DNA of 64,000 nucleotides from Ruegeria atlantica (GCA_013032095.1 WQBJ01000017.1:1-64000); one strand, 5' to 3'. Shown: positions 1 to 9,805, counted from the first letter of the stretch. Notes: a model not told the origin generated them from the letters alone. A program made the numbers and translations.

Positions 1-119
1 GCATCGAGATTGCGAACATAATCCGGAAGGGTCAACTCAGATCAGGACTCTGTCCAAAGGCTGTTTTTCGGGAAAAAAACAGGCTTACCAAATCCAAATG
101 TTAGCTTTATGGAATTTCT

Positions 120-1103
120 ATGGATCGTCATTTGATACATTTAAAGATCACCGTCTCAGCCCTGACCAGGCAGCGCCCGGAAATGCTGTCGGCATTGCTC
201 GAAAGCTGGGGAGGGATGACTGTTCCAGAAAACTGTTCAGTCCAGTGCCTCGTGGTCGAAAATGACACGGTTCCGCACAGTGAAGCAGTGGTTCAAGCTT
301 ATGGCGAAACCCTGCCAAATGGCATGCCTCTTCTTTATGCGCTTGAGACGGAACCGGGCATACCATTCGGTCGCAATTGCGCCGCCCGCCATGCGATCGC
401 GCATGGGTCTGATTTGCTGTGTTTTATGGATGACGACGAAACCGTTGCCCAAGATTGGTTAGACCGTTTGGTGACCGGATACAGAACCAGCTCGGCCGTT
501 CTGTTAGGAGCACCTCTGCGGGCTGCACCACCCTCGGGAGCCGAAACAGCAATACAGCGGCTCATGTTAAGCAATATCGAAAATCGGTATCTGACAAAGG
601 AAAGGAAAGCGTCCAAGCGGGCCACGCTTGAAGATACCGGTGGAGTGACAATCGTGACCAATAATTGGCTGGGGGAGACCCGGCTATTTACTGACCACAA
701 TATCTGGTTCGACGAAACCATGCGGATGACAGGCGGTACTGACGCCAAGTTTTACGCTGAAACTGTTGCTGCAGGTTTGCCTGTCGGTTGGGTCGACAAT
801 GCGTTTGTTTATGAAAGGATACCTCCCGAACGTCTGTCTTTCTGGTATCAGGCTGCACGGGGTCGCGATCAATCCAACGCTTATATGCGCAGAAGGCTAG
901 AACGTAGACCGCTCAATGCGGTGATGCAGATTGCCACCGCGCCTCTGCGAATGGTCATATTGGTGGGTTTGATCGTTTTGCTGCCATTCCAACCAAAAAA
1001 AAGATTTATTGATATCGCGCGCACCGCAGGTTGGCTCGTCGGTGTTCTGAGCATCCCATTCGGCTATAAATCTGCACTTTACAAGAAAGTCACCGGTCAC
1101 TGA
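120..1103 (+). CDS. Family 2 glycosyltransferase
   Basis: The 327-residue protein is predicted to transfer a sugar from a nucleotide-sugar donor during synthesis of a surface or exported polysaccharide. The N-terminal half has the GT-A layout: a TVSALTRQRP strand, VVENDT, an EPGIPFGRNCAARHA stretch, and the DXD-type metal site MDDDE near residue 103. A hydrophobic stretch near residues 270-290 suggests attachment to the inner membrane. The chosen ATG has a GGA 8 nt upstream. It is followed on the same strand by an ABC exporter and a second GT2 gene, which points to one envelope or exopolysaccharide cluster, although the gaps of several hundred bases argue against a tight operon. Donor and acceptor cannot be told from the sequence. 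The fold assignment is firm; the specificity is unknown. Confidence 0.85.
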   Translation: MDRHLIHLKITVSALTRQRPEMLSALLESWGGMTVPENCSVQCLVVENDTVPHSEAVVQAYGETLPNGMPLLYALETEPGIPFGRNCAARHAIAHGSDLLCFMDDDETVAQDWLDRLVTGYRTSSAVLLGAPLRAAPPSGAETAIQRLMLSNIENRYLTKERKASKRATLEDTGGVTIVTNNWLGETRLFTDHNIWFDETMRMTGGTDAKFYAETVAAGLPVGWVDNAFVYERIPPERLSFWYQAARGRDQSNAYMRRRLERRPLNAVMQIATAPLRMVILVGLIVLLPFQPKKRFIDIARTAGWLVGVLSIPFGYKSALYKKVTGH

Positions 1104-1528
1104 CAAACTTCGAACCAGCCGCTTCAACCGTAGGCCGGATCTGGGGTTATGTTGAATTCTCTTAAAACGATCAGAGACGACAACATGCCGGTCACATTTC
1201 TCCTGCGATCTCAGCATGAACCTGAAATCCCGAGGTCGTAGCGTTAGAAATTTGCCGGTTTGGGTGTACTATAAACTTTAGGTTTGGATTGACGAGCATA
1301 CCAAGTCCAAACGTTTGTTCAAAACAATTAGTTCTCTGACGGCTTAAAATGAGCCCCTTGAAAGACTGCTATTTTCCCAAGGATGTAGGTTTGTGCGTGG
1401 TCTCCTTCTGCGTTCGATGCGGTGTCTACTATTGCGACCTGAAGAATTCATGACCAAGTAGGTGGGGTTGCATAACGGCCCGAATTCGATCAGGAACAAA
1501 TGCAACTCGGATACGTTGGAATTTTGCA
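1104..1528. other. Intergenic region with one inverted repeat
   Basis: No convincing gene is seen here; short open frames on both strands lack start signals and family resemblance. An inverted repeat GTTTGGA/TCCAAAC (1282-1288 and 1306-1312, 17-nt spacer) lies in the middle. It has no T-run, so it could be an operator or chance. The promoter of the downstream ABC exporter gene is presumably here but cannot be placed with confidence. Confidence 0.4.
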
Positions 1529-3316
1529 TTGCAGAAAACAAAACTGAATATTGCAGAAACGCTGAACAATTCGATCCTATGGCGCTTGTTACGGGAAAAC
1601 CTGAAATCTCAGAGGGTCCCATACATTATTGCCATACTTGCAATGGTGTTTGTTGCAGCTACCACCGCCGCCATCGCCTTTATTATGAGGGATGTAGTGG
1701 ATTCGCTATTCGAGGCAGATAATGCCTCGCAGGTCTTGAGTGTATCCATCGCAGTTTTTGTGATTTTTCTGGTCAAAGGGGTTGCAACCTACGTACAGGT
1801 CGTAGCCTTGACGCGCGCTGGTAACCGAATTGTTGCGCACCAACAGATAAAACTATACGATAAACTGCTGCGTCAGGGCGTGTCTTTTTTTAATCTCACG
1901 GAAAGCTCCAATCTATTGATGCGGGTTACCCAATCTGCTCAAGCGGCGCGTCAAGTCATCGAGGTTATCGTTACCACGGCCGTTCGCGACACGCTGAGCT
2001 TGATCGGATTGTTGTCGGTAATGTTTTACCAGCAGCCTCTGTTGTCGCTTTTTACTTTGGTCATTGGTCCTCTTGCGATCTGGGGCGTCAGAACTCTTTT
2101 GCGCAGAGTACGAGAGATTGCGGATATGGAAATGCAATCTCTTGGGGCGATCATGCAAGTGATCCAGGAAACCTCAGGGGGTATCCGGGTCATTAAGTCG
2201 TTTGGGCTGGAAGAGCGGATGGCCAATCGTATGTACGATTCCGTTAAGAGTGTCGAAAAACGACGCAATAAACTTGCGCGTCTGCAAGCTGCCACCAGTC
2301 CCCTGATGGATGTCCTTGCGGGCTTTGCCATTGCATCAGTCATTGGTTTGAGCGCGGCCAACATATTCGGGTCCGGGAAGTCCACGCCTGGTGAGTTGAT
2401 GTCATTCGTAACTGCATTGATGATGGCATACGAGCCAGCGAAAAGACTGTCACGCGTTCGCGTCAAGCTCGAGATCGGTTTGCGGCGCGTAAAAATGCTG
2501 TTCAAACTGCTGGATCAACCTGAAACCTTGGCGGAGGAAGAAAATCCCAAGGCCCTGCCTTCCGGCTCCAGAGAAATAAAGTTCGAAGATGTCACCTTTG
2601 GATATCGCAGCATTGATCCAATACTCAAAGATTTTTCTCTAACTTTTGACGCTGGAAAAACAACCGCTCTTGTTGGCTTGTCCGGCGGTGGAAAGTCGAC
2701 AATCCTTAACCTGGCGCTCCGTCTCTATGACCCGCAATCTGGCGTGGTCACGATTGATGGACAGGACGTCAAACATGCTTCGTTCAAAAGTCTACGTGCG
2801 AACATGTCGTTTGTCGGACAGGAAACCTTTTTGTTCTCGGCATCCATTGCCGACAATATCCGACTCGGCAGAGAGGGGGCGTCGCGAGAGGAAGTGATTG
2901 AAGCCGCAAAAGCCGCAAACGCCTACGATTTTATCACAAACCTCGAAGACGGCTTCGACACTCTGGTAGGTGAAAACGGCGCTTTCCTGTCTGGTGGCCA
3001 AAAGCAGCGGTTGGCAATTGCCCGCGCCCTGTTACGGGATAGCCCAATTTTGTTGCTAGACGAACCGACAAGCGCACTCGACTCGAAATCCGAACACCTA
3101 GTGCAGGAGGCCTTGCAGCGGCTGACTTCCGGGCGAACAACCATTATCGTCGCCCACCGTCTTTCAACAATTCTTCACGCTGACCAAATCGTGGTGATCG
3201 AGGCCGGCCAAGTTGTTGAAAAAGGAAACGCCAAAGAGTTGCTTAAGAACAATGGTCCATTTCGGGCTTTGTACGATCATCAGTATGCGAATGTTGTTCA
3301 TGCTGACCATTCATAG
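1529..3316 (+). CDS. MsbA-like ABC exporter, fused permease and ATPase
   Basis: The 595-residue half-transporter has an N-terminal six-helix exporter domain (about residues 25-320) and a C-terminal nucleotide-binding domain. Walker A is GLSGGGKST near residue 385, the signature is LSGGQKQR near 487, Walker B is ILLLDEPTSALD near 506-517, and the switch histidine is in VAHRLST near 541, so the ATPase looks complete. It should act as an inner-membrane homodimer moving a lipid, lipid-linked sugar or glycan outward. The reading frame has no ATG before about codon 39; TTG at 1529 is taken as the start because GGA lies 8 nt before it and the first helix needs this region. Glycosyltransferases on both sides suggest export of their product. 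MsbA-like lipid A flippases and polysaccharide exporters cannot be separated on sequence alone. Confidence 0.88.
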   Translation: MQKTKLNIAETLNNSILWRLLRENLKSQRVPYIIAILAMVFVAATTAAIAFIMRDVVDSLFEADNASQVLSVSIAVFVIFLVKGVATYVQVVALTRAGNRIVAHQQIKLYDKLLRQGVSFFNLTESSNLLMRVTQSAQAARQVIEVIVTTAVRDTLSLIGLLSVMFYQQPLLSLFTLVIGPLAIWGVRTLLRRVREIADMEMQSLGAIMQVIQETSGGIRVIKSFGLEERMANRMYDSVKSVEKRRNKLARLQAATSPLMDVLAGFAIASVIGLSAANIFGSGKSTPGELMSFVTALMMAYEPAKRLSRVRVKLEIGLRRVKMLFKLLDQPETLAEEENPKALPSGSREIKFEDVTFGYRSIDPILKDFSLTFDAGKTTALVGLSGGGKSTILNLALRLYDPQSGVVTIDGQDVKHASFKSLRANMSFVGQETFLFSASIADNIRLGREGASREEVIEAAKAANAYDFITNLEDGFDTLVGENGAFLSGGQKQRLAIARALLRDSPILLLDEPTSALDSKSEHLVQEALQRLTSGRTTIIVAHRLSTILHADQIVVIEAGQVVEKGNAKELLKNNGPFRALYDHQYANVVHADHS

Positions 3317-3432
3317 GTAAATCTAGACAGGGCGTTGCCAGGCCAGTGTAAATTCTCGACGGCGACGCCACCCATTCGCAAAGTTCTGACGTCAATAGAA
3401 ATCCGCGATGGCCCAATACAGTAAGAATTGAC

Positions 3433-4305
3433 ATGGATGCATCAGTTATAATTCCGACTTACCATAGCTGGGACAAACTACAGTCCTGCCTGGATTGCCT
3501 TGCGGCTCAGACTGTTGAACCAGAAATATTCGAGATCATTGTGATAAACAATGACCCCTCGGATTCCACTCCTGAAGACTTCCGGCTTCCGGCAAATGCG
3601 CAGATACTCACGGAAGGTAAACCGGGGTCTTACGCTGCCCGAAACAGGGGGATTGCCGCCGCGAGCGCCGATCTGCTGTTTTTCACCGACTCTGATTGTT
3701 TGCCCGTACCCGGGTATGTTGAAAACGGCCTACGCATCGCACAAGAGCACCCAGAAATCGGCCGTTTTGGAGGTGACGTCTTGCTCGTTCCTAACGGCCC
3801 CGAATGGACAGCTGTTGAGCTGTACGACTACCACCTCGGTCTAGAGCAAAGGAAATGGGTGGAACGCGGCCGCGCCGTCACGGCCAACCTCATCGTGCGC
3901 CGCGACATGTTTGACCGTGTCGGTTTGTTCAACAGCGAGGTGTTGTCGGGGGGAGATATGGAGTGGAATGATCGGGCGACTGCAGCTGGTGAACCGATTA
4001 TTTTCGCCGCCGACGCAATCGTCCGCCATCCCGCCCGGGCCACTTTGCGCGAATTCGCAATAAAAGTACGTCGTATCGAAGGAGCGAGGTTGCGCCGAAA
4101 CGCCGGACGCGGTGCCTTAAACTATGTGCCACCGATCCAGAAACTGATCCCCTCGTTTCGAACGTTCAAGACCCTGCGGAAAAAGCCGGACCTCAATTTG
4201 CGCCAGGTTTTGGCTATTTGGAGGGTACAGTACATCCTGCGTCTGGTTATGATCTCAGAAACAGTTCGGCTTCTTTGGTTTCGACAGTCGGATATTCGAA
4301 AATAG
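3433..4305 (+). CDS. Family 2 glycosyltransferase
   Basis: The 290-residue GT-A type transferase opens with VIIPTYHSWDKLQSCLDCL, then shows VINNDPSD, the PGSYAARNRGI segment, and the metal-binding DSD in FFTDSDCLP near residues 77-80. The GGDMEWNDRATAAG segment near residues 175-190 is the usual acceptor-side acidic region of this family. It lies 116 nt after the ABC exporter on the same strand and probably belongs to the same glycan-assembly cluster. It differs clearly in sequence from the GT2 at the start of the window, so the two may add different sugars. No long transmembrane helix is seen, so it is probably cytoplasmic or peripheral. The family is clear; the substrate is not. Confidence 0.87.
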   Translation: MDASVIIPTYHSWDKLQSCLDCLAAQTVEPEIFEIIVINNDPSDSTPEDFRLPANAQILTEGKPGSYAARNRGIAAASADLLFFTDSDCLPVPGYVENGLRIAQEHPEIGRFGGDVLLVPNGPEWTAVELYDYHLGLEQRKWVERGRAVTANLIVRRDMFDRVGLFNSEVLSGGDMEWNDRATAAGEPIIFAADAIVRHPARATLREFAIKVRRIEGARLRRNAGRGALNYVPPIQKLIPSFRTFKTLRKKPDLNLRQVLAIWRVQYILRLVMISETVRLLWFRQSDIRK

Positions 4306-4867
4306 CACTAGGGCAATGGTTGTGCGCCACGGCTTTGTTTAGAGTATCATCATTTGGCAGTTGTTACTGAGCAGCCTCTGTTCCATGGGTATGATGGTTT
4401 CTGGGGCAGATGGGTGATAACCCGATGTAATGTGGGACCGCTATTTGATCTAGTGTTTCTTCGATTTCTTGCTCAGAATTTGAGCCTCGCTGAGGCCGAC
4501 AAAGCCCTCCCCGATGAGCTTTCACCCGTTGAGGCTCTCGTACTATCCTTTATCCAACGGTAAAAGGTTTGCAAAACCTAATCCGCCTGATCGCATTGAA
4601 ATTCGACATACCTTGCCACATCAGCACCTCGACCTGTCGCAACTTCGAAATACTCTTCGGGCTTTAGTCGCCTGTTCGTTATTTTTGGCCCTCTGTCTCC
4701 TAAACATGGCGGTGAACCAGTTCGGTTGAGGAGGCTCATGAGTACCGACAACGTAGTAGACGCCCGAGCTTGCACTTCGTGAGCGTTAGTGAGATTGAGT
4801 ATTTTCAGCGTCAGTGAATTCTGAAGCACTTGCACCGGTTCACTTTACGCAAAGACAGGTTGAATCA
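4306..4867. other. Intergenic region, possibly degenerate mobile DNA
   Basis: No convincing full-length gene is seen. The region holds a short frame with a strong ribosome site (4738-4782, listed separately), a small GCCTC/GAGGC hairpin at about 4483-4495, and an 85-codon open frame on the minus strand (4578-4835) whose composition looks coding. More than one minus-strand frame reads in a protein-like way, which could mean the end of a decayed insertion sequence, but no terminal repeats or transposase motifs are visible. The N-terminal part of the next gene may also begin here if a GTG at 4814 is used. Confidence 0.35.
4738..4782 (+). CDS. Possible 14-codon small ORF or leader peptide
   Basis: An ATG at 4738 is preceded by GAGGAGG, a near-perfect Shine-Dalgarno sequence with a short spacing of 3-4 nt. 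It opens a frame of 14 codons (MSTDNVVDARACTS) that stops 85 nt before the chosen start of the large lyase-type gene. It could be a leader peptide or the start of a decayed gene. There is no run of codons for a single amino acid that would suggest attenuation. Support is only the ribosome site and position. Confidence 0.2.
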   Translation: MSTDNVVDARACTS

Positions 4868-7216
4868 ATGATCATGAAGTTGAGAACAGAGGCGAGAAAA
4901 CCCACCCGCTCTCTGGAGGAACGAATTCGTCGTAAGAAACGGCGCAATCTCATACTCATCCTTCTGTCGCCTGTGCTGATTCTTTTTTCTCCAGTTTTGT
5001 TGCCAATCTACCTGGTGATGCGCAATCGAAAGAGAAAAACGCGCTTGGCGGGATCACAGCGCCCCAAGGGCCGCATGGGCGAAATCGCCGGATCGCTTGC
5101 GTCCGTCGCGCCTGCGGTGAGGGACGAAGGGGAAGAAGAACGAGTCAATTCTCTGCCCGATACGTTTGCACTTTGCCGCATCATTGGGAACGATTTGATC
5201 CCCCGGCATGCCGCGGGTCAGTCTTTGGCGAACGTAAAGTTCATTCTGGAAAACGAGCCTGAACTTGAAAGCTGCATCAAGCTTTGGATTCTCAACCGGA
5301 TTTTTGACCCTGATAACGAAGCAAAATTGCTCTCACTACTGGATGAGCATCAACAGACGTATGAAAGAATCCCCTTCGATGCCGATGAACTGCAAACGAC
5401 GGGCTATGACTTTGAAACATTCCAAAACCCGTTGGTCTTTTCTGATGGCACGCTCGATTCGGTGGATGAGGAAACTCGAGCCCGAATGGTAACTCAGGCC
5501 TACCGAGCTAAGAACAACTATGTCATGAACAATAACGGCGCGCGAAATGCAGCACTTAAACTGTGCTTGCATCATGCAAAATGGGCGCTGCCGTTTGATG
5601 GAAATTGCTATTTTACCAAGAATGCCTGGCGCTCATTTCGCGATGACGTTGTGGCCAATAGTGACAAACGTTATTTCACAGTCCCGATGGCTCGGATGCA
5701 GGACAATGCGGACCTTCTTGATGATGACGCCACGTTTAACGCGACTGAAGAACCACAGATGGCGTTCCGGTGCGACGCCCCCCTACGGTTTGATGAGAAC
5801 CACCCCTACGGTCGCAGACCAAAGGTCGAACTATTTGTTCATTTGGGTATAAAAGGCCCGTGGCAGTATTGGCCAGTGGATTTCTTTGACAGCCCGCCGC
5901 GAAAAGTCAGTCCGGAAGGCCACAGAGTTGCACAGGCGGGCTGGGTAGCGCGACTGTTTTCCGGCCAATCAGGCTTGGAAAATGAAGGTACAAAAAGCTT
6001 AATAAATCGGGGGTTGGCAAGAAATGAAGCTATCCGCGCGACTCTGGACATGCTGGAAGCGAGCAAGGTAACAGAGAAACTGCGGGGTCATGGCCATTAC
6101 TTCTACGACCCCGATCAACTAGACGTACTATCGGCCAATATCAGCGACCCAGATTATGCTGCGCTCTGTTCTACTGCGGATGAGGCACTGACCCGCGGGC
6201 CGTATTCTGTGACAGATAAGCCAGTGCCAGCGCCAAGTGGTGACTTGAACGATTATTTTCATCCTGCGCCCTACTGGTGGCCCAATCCCAAGAAAAAAGA
6301 TGGGCTGCCCTATATTCGTCAGGACGGCAAGCGGGTACCAGGAACACGGCTCTATGAGGCCGATAGCGACCGATATGATAGAACCCGATTGCAACGACTT
6401 TTCGACGACACAACGGTGCTTGCCCTCGCGGCGCGCGCGACCGGAGAAAAAAAATATTCGGACAAGGCCGAAAGCCTGATTCAAACATGGTTCATCAACG
6501 CAGAAACGAGGATGAATCCCCATCTGAATTTCGCTCAGGTGCGCAGGGGGCATCAGGATGACAAAGGGCTACACCACGGCGTGATCGAAACAAAGGACTT
6601 CTACTTCTTCCTCGATGCGGTCCAATTTTTGGAAAATGAAGTGCTTCTTGAGGGACTGAAAACCTGGTGTTCGGAATTCTTTGGGTGGCTGACTACCAGT
6701 GAGCAAGGTGTCGATGAATGCCGTGCCACGAACAACCACGGTACTTGTTTTGATCTGCAGACGGCGTCTATCGCAGCCTTTCTGAATGACGTCCAGACGC
6801 TGCAAGAAGTCAATTTGAGAGCCCAAGCACGGATACTCGGCACTATCACACCGAGCGGCGAGCAACCGCATGAGATGGAACGCACGCTGACTCAGCACTA
6901 CTGTACGTTCAATGTGCAATCCTGGATAAACCTGTTTAATTTGCTGGATAGTGTGGGGCTTCGTCCTTGGAGCAGCGCCGCCGGAGAAAGATTGATATCA
7001 GCAATGAAACGTCTTCTGTCAGAGTCCGGCGATGGGTGGAGTCACCCACAGATTGAGCCGTTCAATATGGCGCGCCTGGTTCCGATTGACTGTGCATTGC
7101 GTGAGAGGACCGGAACAGGAATATGGAAAACAGAGGATGCACCCTGTTGCTTTTTCCCTCATGATGGGGTTGCGCCTTTCTGGCGCCAAGCCAGCGGATA
7201 CAGGATTGCCCAATAA
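4868..7216 (+). CDS. Membrane-anchored glycosyltransferase-like / alginate-lyase-type fusion protein
   Basis: The protein is about 782 residues from the ATG at 4868, which has CAGG about 9 nt upstream; a GTG at 4814 would add 18 residues. An N-terminal basic stretch and a hydrophobic segment (about residues 27-52) predict an inner-membrane anchor. The middle part (about 100-330) begins FALCRIIGNDLIPRHAAGQS and contains LNRI and LPFDGNCYF motifs, which I read as a GT-A-like domain without being able to name its family. The C-terminal part (about 410-780) has marks of the alginate lyase family: PYWWPNPKKKDGLPYIR near 467, NNHGTCFDLQ near 622 with the conserved Asn-His pair, and EMERTLTQHY further on. 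A lyase-type domain could trim or release a uronate-containing polymer during export. The first domain's function and the sidedness are inferred. Confidence 0.6.
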   Translation: MIMKLRTEARKPTRSLEERIRRKKRRNLILILLSPVLILFSPVLLPIYLVMRNRKRKTRLAGSQRPKGRMGEIAGSLASVAPAVRDEGEEERVNSLPDTFALCRIIGNDLIPRHAAGQSLANVKFILENEPELESCIKLWILNRIFDPDNEAKLLSLLDEHQQTYERIPFDADELQTTGYDFETFQNPLVFSDGTLDSVDEETRARMVTQAYRAKNNYVMNNNGARNAALKLCLHHAKWALPFDGNCYFTKNAWRSFRDDVVANSDKRYFTVPMARMQDNADLLDDDATFNATEEPQMAFRCDAPLRFDENHPYGRRPKVELFVHLGIKGPWQYWPVDFFDSPPRKVSPEGHRVAQAGWVARLFSGQSGLENEGTKSLINRGLARNEAIRATLDMLEASKVTEKLRGHGHYFYDPDQLDVLSANISDPDYAALCSTADEALTRGPYSVTDKPVPAPSGDLNDYFHPAPYWWPNPKKKDGLPYIRQDGKRVPGTRLYEADSDRYDRTRLQRLFDDTTVLALAARATGEKKYSDKAESLIQTWFINAETRMNPHLNFAQVRRGHQDDKGLHHGVIETKDFYFFLDAVQFLENEVLLEGLKTWCSEFFGWLTTSEQGVDECRATNNHGTCFDLQTASIAAFLNDVQTLQEVNLRAQARILGTITPSGEQPHEMERTLTQHYCTFNVQSWINLFNLLDSVGLRPWSSAAGERLISAMKRLLSESGDGWSHPQIEPFNMARLVPIDCALRERTGTGIWKTEDAPCCFFPHDGVAPFWRQASGYRIAQ

Positions 7217-7526
7217 ATTTTTGCGGAGGACGGCCAATTGGATGCTGAAAGTGTCTGGTATTCCTGCAAGCTCTGTCGCAGGAATTGCTGGTCTTAGGTC
7301 TCGGACTTAATGATTTAGACCTATGATTTTGCTTCACGCTCCTTAAGGAATTTTACTTCACGAGTGACTTAGATTTTGGCTGAACGAAGCGCCTATGGCG
7401 GGCCTAATCAGGCCGAGCGTATTTGGGCGAGAAGAAGAACAAAAGCAAATCGTAATAGATACTGAGCTTTGGTAAGTTGAAATTGTGGTAGGGGTCTCAC
7501 TCATAAGGCGTCCCCGGTTCTCCCAA
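7217..7526. terminator. Convergent intergenic region with two hairpins
   Basis: This gap lies between the lyase-type gene and the convergent GntR gene and holds no gene. Two inverted repeats follow the upstream stop: ATTCCTGC/GCAGGAAT (7260-7285, 10-nt loop) and TAGGTCT/AGACCTA (7295-7323, 15-nt loop). Neither is followed by a clear T-run, so they may act as weak terminators or 3-prime stabilisers. The assignment is tentative. Confidence 0.35.
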
Positions 7527-8303
7527 CTACCGTTCAGACAGCAGCCTGCGTTTTTCCGCCATGGCTTCGCGGCGGTTGCGTTCGATTCCCAATCTGAAGG
7601 ACTCCTCGACAAAGTCGATATGGTCAACGGCGGCTTTGGCGGCGCGTTCCTCATCTCCTTCGATTACCGCTTGGCCCAGTTCCAAGTGCTGAGCCAAAAG
7701 CTTCCGCCCCGTTCCGTCTATCGTTTTCAGGAAATCGCGATTGTAGAACACGCCCTTTCGGGTGAGTTCGTAAATCGAGGCCATGATATGTATCAGGGTT
7801 GCATTTTGGCTTGCGTCCACGATTGCCGAATGCAGAGCGAAATCGGCCTCTTGCGAGGCCTTGGTGTCGTTGTCACGCCAGGCGCGCTCATTTTCGGCCA
7901 GAATTTCGGCTATCCGCTCTTTGTCGGCCTTGGTCGCTCGCCGTGCAGCGAGGCGGGCGGCAAAACGTTCCTGCTCGCGCCGATACTCCAGATAGTCAAA
8001 AAAGGCGGGTTCGTGTCGTTCATACAGCGCCAGCAGCGCGGGCATCATTGCCTGTCCGGTCAGCGCGGCAACGAAGGTGCCTTCGCCATGTTGGGTGGTC
8101 ACCAGACCGCGTTCTTCCAGAACCGCCAAGGCCTCGCGCAGTTTGGGGCGTGACACGCGCAGCATTTCGGCCAGGTCGCGTTCGGAGGGGAGTTTGCGAC
8201 CCTGTTTCAGAATGCCCGACGCGATCAGATCCTCAATCTGGGCTACCACGGCATCGGCCAGCGATTCGTGTCCAACCGGTTCAAAAATCGCCGTGGGGCT
8301 CAT
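7527..8303 (-). CDS. GntR-family regulator with FCD domain, candidate lactate-responsive repressor
   Basis: The 258-residue protein has an N-terminal winged helix-turn-helix (about 15-85, including GRKLPSERDLAEMLRVSRP and the wing GEGTFVAAL) and a helical C-terminal FCD domain (about 100-240). The FCD domain keeps the metal-binding pattern of Asp/His residues, as in ADFALHSAIVDAS. FCD regulators of this kind bind small carboxylic acids, for example LldR, PdhR and DctR relatives. It is divergent from a TRAP transporter and both lactate dehydrogenase genes, so regulation of lactate use is the simplest reading. Copies of TGGTAAA flank it: one about 40 nt before its own start and two before dctP, suggesting repression of both directions and release by substrate. 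The ligand is inferred from context only. Confidence 0.85.
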   Translation of the reverse strand: MSPTAIFEPVGHESLADAVVAQIEDLIASGILKQGRKLPSERDLAEMLRVSRPKLREALAVLEERGLVTTQHGEGTFVAALTGQAMMPALLALYERHEPAFFDYLEYRREQERFAARLAARRATKADKERIAEILAENERAWRDNDTKASQEADFALHSAIVDASQNATLIHIMASIYELTRKGVFYNRDFLKTIDGTGRKLLAQHLELGQAVIEGDEERAAKAAVDHIDFVEESFRLGIERNRREAMAEKRRLLSER

Positions 8304-8341
8304 GTTGCCTTGCCTCTGTTAGCTGCGGGTTCTGGAATTAC

Positions 8342-8360
8342 TGGTAAATAAACATAACCA
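8342..8360. promoter_or_regulatory. Candidate operator of the FCD/GntR regulator (autoregulatory copy)
   Basis: TGGTAAA, five bases, then ATAACCA: a 19-bp imperfect inverted repeat with the same layout as the better palindrome at 8550-8568. It lies 38 nt upstream of the regulator start codon, where binding would block that promoter. Confidence 0.5.
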
Positions 8361-8510
8361 TTTTCGTGAAAAATTCAAGCGAGCGTCTCGGGCGGGTGGT
8401 TGAAGCGCAGCCTGATGATTTTTCAAGAAAAACAGGCCGGCAGCGTGAGTCATGGGCTTTTGCCTTGTTTTGCTGAAGTTCTGGCATCCTGTTGCGGTGG
8501 GATCAGTCGT

Positions 8511-8526
8511 TTTAACCAGTGGTAAA
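8511..8526. promoter_or_regulatory. Candidate operator half-site pair of the FCD/GntR regulator
   Basis: TTTAACCAGTGGTAAA is nearly palindromic and includes a TGGTAAA half-site at 8520. That half-site lies exactly 30 bp before the one at 8550, about three helical turns, which would place bound dimers on the same DNA face. It lies upstream of a possible -35 (TTGACT, 8535-8540) of the TRAP operon. Confidence 0.4.
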
Positions 8527-8549
8527 CAAAATTGTTGACTGGTCTGTGC

Positions 8550-8568
8550 TGGTAAAGTTAATTTACCA
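8550..8568. promoter_or_regulatory. Candidate main operator before dctP
   Basis: TGGTAAAGTTAATTTACCA is a 7-5-7 perfect inverted repeat 71 nt upstream of the dctP start. It would overlap the -10 region expected 17 bp after a TTGACT at 8535-8540, which suits a repressor. The rest of the 336-bp gap 8304-8639 holds no gene. Confidence 0.55.
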
Positions 8569-8639
8569 CCGGAGAGGCGCTGGAAGAGCCTGCGCCGCTG
8601 ATTGGGGTAGATGCCCTGACCAACCCTGGAGGAGAATTC

Positions 8640-9689
<1,050 letters not shown>

Positions 9690-9707
9690 CCTCCCGACTG
9701 ACGATAT

Positions 9708-9732
9708 CGGGGCGGCCGTACACGCCGCTCCG
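9708..9732 (+). terminator. Intercistronic stem-loop between dctP and dctQM
   Basis: A 9-bp stem (CGGGGCGGC with GCCGCTCCG, one G-U pair) and a 7-nt loop follow the dctP stop by about 18 nt. There is no T-run, so it is more likely a partial terminator or an RNA-stabilising element. This is the usual way for binding-protein transcripts to outnumber permease transcripts. Confidence 0.5.
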
Positions 9733-9805
9733 GTAACACCCTCTCATATTCGGAATTTCTAACCAATCACTGACCGCATGTCGGGCTGCTGAGCGAGGAA
9801 TGACC

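Noticed and set aside
61..82. AT-rich hairpin CTGTTTTT/AAAAACAG before the first gene
   Set aside because: It could be a terminator of a gene left of the window, but that gene is not visible, so no role is claimed.
4354..4563. Sixty-nine-codon plus-strand frame in the polysaccharide gap
   Set aside because: TTG start, no ribosome site and no family resemblance.
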